Shown here: one piece after another, positions 23,110 to 28,329 of the stretch
Layout of the letters: every line of letters starts with the position of its first letter
Position numbering within the stretch: the stretch's first letter is position 1
Origin: Rhizorhapis sp. SPR117
Lineage (GTDB): Bacteria > Pseudomonadota > Alphaproteobacteria > Sphingomonadales > Sphingomonadaceae
Direction of reading: 5' to 3'
Assembly: GCF_021742065.1 (NCBI RefSeq)
Contig: NZ_JAKKIE010000048.1
Span: 1-28,329, forward strand
Length of the DNA: 28,329 nt
Notes under the pieces: generated by a model
Database searches by the model: none
What the model saw: only the letters and a program-made list of their open reading frames with translations
What the model was told of the DNA's origin: nothing
Made by a program: the position numbers and the translations under genes

Positions 23110-25482
23110 TCAGTCCGGTAGGCCGTAGGCAATAAGTTCAGCACCTCCGGCTTGGCGCATTGCCCGTGGGCCACCGTCGGCCACGACGAGTATCTGCTTC
23201 TGGCTGCGCGGAGAAAGATAGGTCATCGGGGTCGCAAAAACGCCGCGTTCCACGGATACCTCCCACAATTCACGCCCGGTCTTGACGTCAAAGGCCCGAA
23301 ACTTTCGGTCGAGCGCCGCGCCAATGAAGACCAGCCCCGACCGCGTCGTAATCGACCCTCCGGACGTAGGTGTCCCAAGCGTAATCGGCAATCGGGAACC
23401 TATGCCGAGCGGACCACTATCGTTGGCCGTGCCAAGTGGGTGCGACCAGATCAGCTTGCCCGTAACCAGATCAACCGCGCTCAGAAAGCCGAACGGCGGG
23501 GCCTGACAAGGGACCCCGAGCGGCGACATGAAAAATCCTGTATCTGCGGCAAAAGGCGTCCCTGCCTGGGCGACCGCACCGCCGACATGATTTCCGTCCT
23601 GATCGGAAGCAATTGGCTTCAATCCCCTCTCGTTCGCTTCATCCCGAGTTAGAAGCCGGGTGTGGTTCGGCAGTCGCGAAGTATTGACGATCATCACACC
23701 CTGATCGAGATCGACCGATGCGCTGCCCCAGTTCATGCCACCCATATAGCCGGGCGACGTGATCGACGGGGTCAAACCGGGAGGAGTCAGTGGCCCCTCG
23801 TACCGCGCCCTGCGAAACTTGATACGACAATAGATCTGATCAAGCGGAGTAATCCCCCACATGTCGGTTTCCCGCAGATCCGGACCGCGAAATGAGGGCA
23901 GCCTATCGGAGAAAGGCTGGGTCGGTGATAGCCGCTCCCCAGGGGCCGTGCCGGCCTGTGGAGCAGGATGCTCGGTGACTTCCCAGATTGGCTGGCCGGT
24001 CACGCGGTTGAGCAGGAATACCTCGCCGCGCTTAGTCAATTGAAGGAGTGCCGGCACTTTGCCCTCGGGGGTGTTGAGGTCAAACAAGGTCGGCTGCGAC
24101 GCGACATCATAATCCCAAAGATCGTGATGCGTGGTCTGGAATGACCAGCGCGGCTTACCGCTTTGCGCGTCGATAGCGACGACCGAACTTGAGTATTCAT
24201 CGTCAAACGGGCGCCGCTGCGCGCCGTAATAGTCGGGCGTCGCATTCCCGGTGGGAACGTAGACCAGTCCAAGATCTTCGTCCGCGCTCATCGGCGCCCA
24301 ACTGTTGGGAGTTGCCGGCGTATAGGTTTCGCCTTCAGCGGGCGCACCGGTTCGGTCAGGTCGACCCATGTCCCAGGCCCAGGCCAATTGTCCGCTAACC
24401 GCATCGAACGCCCGCACGACACCAGACGGTTCCCCCCAATATTGGCCGTCCGTAACCCATCCGCCCACTACGATCTTGCCACGGACCACGGTCGGCGCGG
24501 ACGTGCCATAATAATAGCCGAGCGGTGCCTCGGTAAGACCCTGAAGAAGGTCGACCTTCCCCTCGTTGCCGAAATCGGCGCAGGCCTGTCCAGTTCGCGC
24601 GTCGAGGGCGATCAAGGTTGCCATTCCCGTGGCAGAGATAATTCTCTCTGCGCACATGCCGGTCATTCCCGAAACCCGGTAATAGGCCACTCCACGGCAG
24701 ACGCGGCCAATTTTCTTGACCGGATCATTGTGCCATCGAACCTTGCCGGTTTCGGCGTCGATCGCGAAAATCTGGTTGTTGTTATTACAGGTGTAGAGGC
24801 TGTCACCGACCATGATCGGCGTCGCTTCGATCCCGGCAGCGTCGTCGTGCGGATCATTGCTGATAGACGTCCGCCAAAGCACCTTCAGTTTACCGACATT
24901 CTCAGGCGTGATCTGCGTCAGCGGGCTAAAACGCGATCCTCCCGGGCCATTGCCCCAGTTCGGCCAATCGCCGGCTGTTGCGACCTGATCTACACCACGT
25001 CCGCTCGGAAACGATGTTATTCCAGCTTGGAATTTGGGATCAGCGGGTCGGCTCTGGAGGGGATGCAGGACGGAACCGAGTGCCACCCCTGCGACCAGGG
25101 CAATAGCGAACGTGCCGAACCCCATGGGCAACCGCTGGAAGCTTGCTGGTTTCAAGGAGCGCCGGAACCAGGGAGTCAGCATCCAGGCGCCGACAATCAA
25201 CCAGGCCGAAATGCGCGGCATCAATTGCCAGCCTGAGAAGCCCACCTCCCAAATGGCCCAGGTTACAGAGGCGACGACTATTGCAGCGTAGATCCACACG
25301 CCTTCACTATTGCCGCGCCAGATAAGCACTGCTGAACAGCCCAGTCCGAGACCGGCCAGAAGATAGTAAGGCGATCCGCCCAATGTCGCCAGTGTGCCGC
25401 CGCCATACAGCAATGCCGAGGCGATGAGCGCCAATAACACCGCATAGACACGTCGACCGATGACTCCGTCCCTAGAAACCAC
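23110..25482 (-). CDS. Membrane-bound PQQ-dependent dehydrogenase (glucose/quinate/shikimate family)
   Basis: A 790-residue quinoprotein of the E. coli mGDH (Gcd) family. Residues 1-140 contain five predicted membrane helices that anchor it in the inner membrane and pass electrons to ubiquinone. The remainder is a periplasmic PQQ beta-propeller with repeated W-motif blades (GKVRWHNDP, GQLAWAWDMGRP, GKPRWSFQTTHHDLWDYD, GRELWEVSVERG). HHDLWDYD supplies the catalytic Asp and TKRGEVF the Lys, 27 residues apart as in mGDH Asp466/Lys493. The residue before CRGVAYY that is His in E. coli mGDH is not conserved, so glucose need not be the substrate. The start is GTG at 25482, seven bases after GGGAGG; the longer TTG frame starts within that site. 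It is paralogous to the divergent gene at 26525. Confidence 0.93.
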   Translation of the reverse strand: MVSRDGVIGRRVYAVLLALIASALLYGGGTLATLGGSPYYLLAGLGLGCSAVLIWRGNSEGVWIYAAIVVASVTWAIWEVGFSGWQLMPRISAWLIVGAWMLTPWFRRSLKPASFQRLPMGFGTFAIALVAGVALGSVLHPLQSRPADPKFQAGITSFPSGRGVDQVATAGDWPNWGNGPGGSRFSPLTQITPENVGKLKVLWRTSISNDPHDDAAGIEATPIMVGDSLYTCNNNNQIFAIDAETGKVRWHNDPVKKIGRVCRGVAYYRVSGMTGMCAERIISATGMATLIALDARTGQACADFGNEGKVDLLQGLTEAPLGYYYGTSAPTVVRGKIVVGGWVTDGQYWGEPSGVVRAFDAVSGQLAWAWDMGRPDRTGAPAEGETYTPATPNSWAPMSADEDLGLVYVPTGNATPDYYGAQRRPFDDEYSSSVVAIDAQSGKPRWSFQTTHHDLWDYDVASQPTLFDLNTPEGKVPALLQLTKRGEVFLLNRVTGQPIWEVTEHPAPQAGTAPGERLSPTQPFSDRLPSFRGPDLRETDMWGITPLDQIYCRIKFRRARYEGPLTPPGLTPSITSPGYMGGMNWGSASVDLDQGVMIVNTSRLPNHTRLLTRDEANERGLKPIASDQDGNHVGGAVAQAGTPFAADTGFFMSPLGVPCQAPPFGFLSAVDLVTGKLIWSHPLGTANDSGPLGIGSRLPITLGTPTSGGSITTRSGLVFIGAALDRKFRAFDVKTGRELWEVSVERGVFATPMTYLSPRSQKQILVVADGGPRAMRQAGGAELIAYGLPD

Positions 25483-25599
25483 TATCCATCCTCCCAAAAG
25501 TCATTATTGTTTTACCTCTAAATTATCCAATGACATCAACAGGCAAGCACACCGACGCGATTGACTGCGGCGGCAGAATACGGGCGGCAGCAGGCCAGT

Positions 25600-26211
25600 C
25601 TAAAGATCAAATTCGGAATGATGCGTTTCCCTGCCCTCATCGGCTTCGCCCTCATCAACAAGCGACTGTAATTCCCTGGCCAGCCATGAGCGCAACTCTG
25701 GATGAGGTATAGGGTTGAGCATATCAAGTGTATAAATCTGCGAGTAAATCACGAAGCCGGCAGATATGATCATGAACCGGGCGGCTCTCAGTTTTCCCAA
25801 ATCAGACCCCAGCCAGCGGGCGAGTGGATGATATACGACGTCGATCAGCAACCGCTGCGCAATAGCGCGCGCGCGCGGATCACCACTGGCGAGCATGATC
25901 ATGGCCAGTGGACTCGCGCCGGAACGCGGGCCTCGCAACAGTAATTCTACCATGGCCTCCCCGAAACCAGTGCGGGGAAGCTCCAGGATGCTTGAAGCCT
26001 CAAGAGAATTGGTGAGAGCCTCCTCGAAGAGCTTTTCTTTTGTGCCGAAATAGCGGTTCACCAGAGCGTTACTGACGCCGGCCTCTTTAGTGATCGCACG
26101 CACATTGACGTCTCGGTACCCGCGCGAGGAGAACGCCTGCTGGGCCGCGCTCAGAAGCGCCTGACGGGTAGTTTCGAAACCCCTTCGCTCAGATGGGTTT
26201 GTCGATGACAT
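25600..26211 (-). CDS. TetR/AcrR family transcriptional regulator
   Basis: A 203-residue TetR regulator with helix-turn-helix region RQALLSAAQQAFSSRGYRDVNVRAITKEAGVSNALVNRYFGTKEKLFEEAL (the usual YYHF is NRYF). The C-terminal part contains the TetR_C-like GDPRARAIAQRLLIDVVYHPLARWLG. The ATG at 26211 is preferred; the frame runs on to a TTG at 26268, but that would cross a 16-bp palindrome that looks like its own operator. It lies between two paralogous PQQ dehydrogenases, co-directional with the first (117 bp ahead of it) and divergent from the second, so it most likely controls one or both. Confidence 0.86.
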   Translation of the reverse strand: MSSTNPSERRGFETTRQALLSAAQQAFSSRGYRDVNVRAITKEAGVSNALVNRYFGTKEKLFEEALTNSLEASSILELPRTGFGEAMVELLLRGPRSGASPLAMIMLASGDPRARAIAQRLLIDVVYHPLARWLGSDLGKLRAARFMIISAGFVIYSQIYTLDMLNPIPHPELRSWLARELQSLVDEGEADEGRETHHSEFDL

Positions 26212-26221
26212 TGACAACCGG

Positions 26222-26237
26222 GTAAACAGTTGTTTAC
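26222..26237. promoter_or_regulatory. TetR operator candidate, GTAAACA-N2-TGTTTAC
   Basis: GTAAACAGTTGTTTAC has two perfect seven-base arms around a two-base centre. It lies 11 bp upstream of the tetR ATG, a position and symmetry normal for autoregulation by TetR proteins. A related single half-site, TGTTTTAC, occurs at 25509-25516 in the gap ahead of the first PQQ dehydrogenase. Confidence 0.6.
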
Positions 26238-26413
26238 TTGATGGCAAGAGAGATCTGAGGCGGGACAAACTCTACAACATCGCACAGCGAAGACCCGTCT
26301 CCGTTTTTGGGTGAAGATTAGGAAGGGATCGGATGGTATTCGGCTGTACCGCGCTATTGGCATTGGGCAGCGGTACCGTTGATGATCGGGAGACCTGTTC
26401 TGACCGTAGACCC

Positions 26414-26441
26414 CAGTCGACATTTCGCAGTCGACATTTCG
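26414..26441. repeat. Perfect 14-bp tandem duplication upstream of the second PQQ dehydrogenase
   Basis: CAGTCGACATTTCG occurs twice head to tail (26414-26427 and 26428-26441), ending 83 bp before the PQQ dehydrogenase ATG. The unit contains the palindrome GTCGAC. The placement suggests a regulatory site duplicated in a promoter region, or a recent slippage event. Confidence 0.8.
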
Positions 26442-26524
26442 CGATTTTGGATAATTGAGATGTTTCTGACCTCTCCTGTTTCCAAGTCGCGCAATAAGCC
26501 TTCCCGCAAAAGGAACAAACTCAG

Positions 26525-28285
26525 ATGACGGCCCAAACGCGCTTCTTTCGTCGACCATTCCTTTTGGGGGGCTTGCTGGTCTTGCTGGGGGCCGTCCTGA
26601 TCTGGGGCGGTGCGACGCTCTTGATGCTCGGAGGCTCTCCTTACTATTTGTTAGCCGGTATTGCTACGGCGGTAAGCGGCGCTCTTGTCCTGAAAGGTCG
26701 GCGCGAAGGTGCAGCGCTTTACTGGGCAATGCTCGTGGGGACGACGATCTGGGCCTTCTGGGAAGTCGGGACGGATGGCTGGAGTCTCGCTGCCCGGTTG
26801 GGCGCTCCGATCGTCCTCGGTCTCTGGTTTCTGCTACCCTGGACCTGGAGGTCGCTGCAGGGCTGGCCGGCCATTGCGCCCGCGAAGGCTGCGTTGGGCG
26901 GAATCGCTGCGTTTATTGTGTGTGCCATGGCCGGCAACGGCCTCTACAGCGCTTTTGTCACGCCTGCATCGGATCCGATCTTCCAGACAGGCACGCAAAA
27001 CGCCGCGCCCTCGGCAGTAGGGCCCGCCGCTCAAGGGGATACCGGCGCGGACTGGCTTAATTACGGCAACGATCCAGGCGGCAGCCGTTTCAGCCCGTTA
27101 ACTCAAATCAATTCGGCCAATGTCGACCAGCTGGAGGTTGCCTGGACATATCGCTTTGGCCCCGCGCCGAAGGATGCGCCCGCAAAGCTTCAGGTTACGC
27201 CTATCAAGATCGATGATAGCCTTTATGCCTGCACCGCTTACAACGACGTCGTTTCGCTCGACGTCGATACCGGCCAGGAGCGCTGGCGCTTTAAATCAGG
27301 AACCAAGGCGAAGGCCGCTCCGTACGGGGCATGCCGGGGTGTCGCCTACTACCGTGTGCCCGATGCCGAGGGGCCATGCGCCGAACGTATTTTCACCAAT
27401 ACAATCGACGCCCGCCTGATCGCGCTCGATGCCCGCACCGGCAAGACTTGCAGCGACTTTGGCACTAATGGTGTCGTGTCATTGCTGAAAGGCATGTCGC
27501 CGGCACCTGCGGGTTATTATTACACAAGCTCTGCCCCAACGATCGCCAAAGGCAATATCGTCCTTGGCGGTTGGGTGTTTGACGGCATGTACTGGGGCGA
27601 GCCATCGGGCGTGATCCGCGCGTTCGATGCCGTAACAGGCAAATTGTCCTGGGCTTGGGATCTTGCACGGCCAGACCGCAAGGGTGAACCTCCGGCCGGG
27701 GAATTTTATACACCATCCACGCCCAACAGCTGGGCACCGATGAGCGCTGATGAAGAGCTTGGACTCGTTTATGTCCCGCTAGGTGGTGCAACCCTGGACT
27801 TTTCCGGCGCGCGGCGCCGACCTTTTGACGAAGCCTATTCAGGATCGGTCGTAGCGCTCGATGCAGCAACCGGAACTGAAAGATGGAAGTTCCAGACTGT
27901 TCGTCACGATTTGTGGGACTATGATGTCGCCTCGCAGCCTACGCTCGTCGATCTTCCGCTCGGCGGAACGGTCCGCAAGGCATTGATCCAGTCAACCAAG
28001 CGTGGCGAACTCTTCGTACTGGACCGGCAGACCGGAGATCCCATATATCCCGTGACGGAGCATCCTGCCCCGCAGACCAATCTGGCTCCGGGTGAATGGG
28101 CCGCAAAGACACAGCCTTTTGCCGACTCGATGCCCTCGTTCCGAGGCAAGTTGCTATCGGAAAAGTCGATGTGGGGCATTACCCCGCTGGATCAGATGTG
28201 GTGCCGCATCAAGTTCCGTGAATCGGCATATGATGGCACCCTCACCCCGCCAGGTATAAACGGCGGAGTAAAAATGTACCACTGA
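26525..28285 (+). pseudogene. Membrane-bound PQQ-dependent dehydrogenase, 3' end replaced by an IS terminus
   Basis: This is a close paralogue of the minus-strand PQQ dehydrogenase: the same five-helix membrane anchor (residues about 1-145), the same propeller blades, RHDLWDYD and TKRGELF with the catalytic Asp and Lys, and GGWVFDGMYWGEPSG. Similarity runs to LTPPG, about residue 578, then ends abruptly. Eight unrelated residues encoded by the IS-like repeat follow (including GGVKMYH), then TGA. The paralogue continues about 220 residues further, so the last propeller blades are missing and the product is unlikely to fold or work. The ATG has AAGGAA nine bases upstream. It is divergent from tetR, whose operator candidate and a 14-bp tandem repeat lie in the shared 313-bp gap. 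Confidence 0.9.
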
Positions 28286-28329
28286 CGGGTCTTTTGGGGT
28301 CCGTTCATTTCGGAGTAAAAGTGTACCGG
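28265..28329. mobile_element. Terminus of an IS21-like insertion sequence (partial)
   Basis: GGAGTAAAAATGTACC (28265-28280) and GGAGTAAAAGTGTACC (28312-28327) differ at one base and stand 47 bp apart in direct orientation. Multiple direct end repeats of this kind are characteristic of IS21-family termini (istA/istB elements), and I recall this motif near such elements in alphaproteobacteria. The repeats begin just where homology to the PQQ dehydrogenase paralogue stops. The window ends before any transposase gene. Confidence 0.6.

Noticed and set aside
24388..25236. 282-codon plus-strand frame
   Set aside because: It is antisense to the PQQ dehydrogenase and lacks family motifs.
1..28329. 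CRISPR arrays, tRNA or rRNA genes
   Set aside because: No regularly spaced repeats and no tRNA or rRNA signature was seen anywhere in the window.

Overview
The window reads as a stretch of an alphaproteobacterial chromosome or large plasmid, most likely from a sphingomonad (Novosphingobium/Sphingobium/Sphingopyxis type). The base composition is GC-rich. It carries many SDRs and crotonases, a P450cam-like monooxygenase, an ACMSD-like amidohydrolase and membrane-bound PQQ dehydrogenases, the catabolic mix typical of that group. The genus is an inference; no rRNA or tRNA is present to confirm it. Both ends look like insertion-sequence material: a transposase-like C-terminus at 2-76 and an IS21-like terminal repeat pair at 28265-28329. 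The window may therefore be one assembly contig bounded by repeats.

Layout. 515-2759 is a tightly overlapping cofE-cofD-cofC operon for coenzyme F420, without cofG/cofH. 2827-4432 is an SDR divergent from a MarR regulator. 4525-6121 holds a small secreted protein and an amidohydrolase, both on the minus strand. 6664-13932 is a long plus-strand run: HSD10-type 3-hydroxyacyl-CoA dehydrogenase, hotdog thioesterase, a second SDR (preceded by a large hairpin), a thiolase-fold protein without its nucleophilic Cys, a DUF35 zinc-ribbon/OB-fold partner, a NUDT19-like Nudix hydrolase and a two-domain fused acyl-CoA dehydrogenase. 14002-15697 is a P450 with a small membrane protein, divergent from a TetR (15736-16341). 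Then come a DUF2889 protein, three crotonases (17702, 19799, 21634), a DUF1993 protein, another SDR and an SDR pseudogene (22587-22925). 23110-28285 holds two divergent paralogous membrane-bound PQQ dehydrogenases flanking a TetR; the second is cut off by the IS end.

How the genes may work together. The central set (P450, acyl-CoA dehydrogenase, crotonases, HSD10-type dehydrogenase, thiolase-fold/DUF35 pair, thioesterase and CoA-directed Nudix) fits side-chain oxidation of a branched or polycyclic carboxylate, with CoA-ester beta-oxidation and probably retro-aldol cleavage, as in steroid side-chain catabolism. No acyl-CoA ligase, MaoC hydratase, electron-transfer partner for the P450, PQQ biosynthesis gene or recognisable F420-dependent enzyme is present, so the pathway must be completed elsewhere. 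The substrate cannot be read from the sequence. The most notable points are F420 biosynthesis beside this catabolic island, the Cys-less thiolase/DUF35 pair, several strong unexplained palindromes, and a PQQ dehydrogenase broken by an IS.
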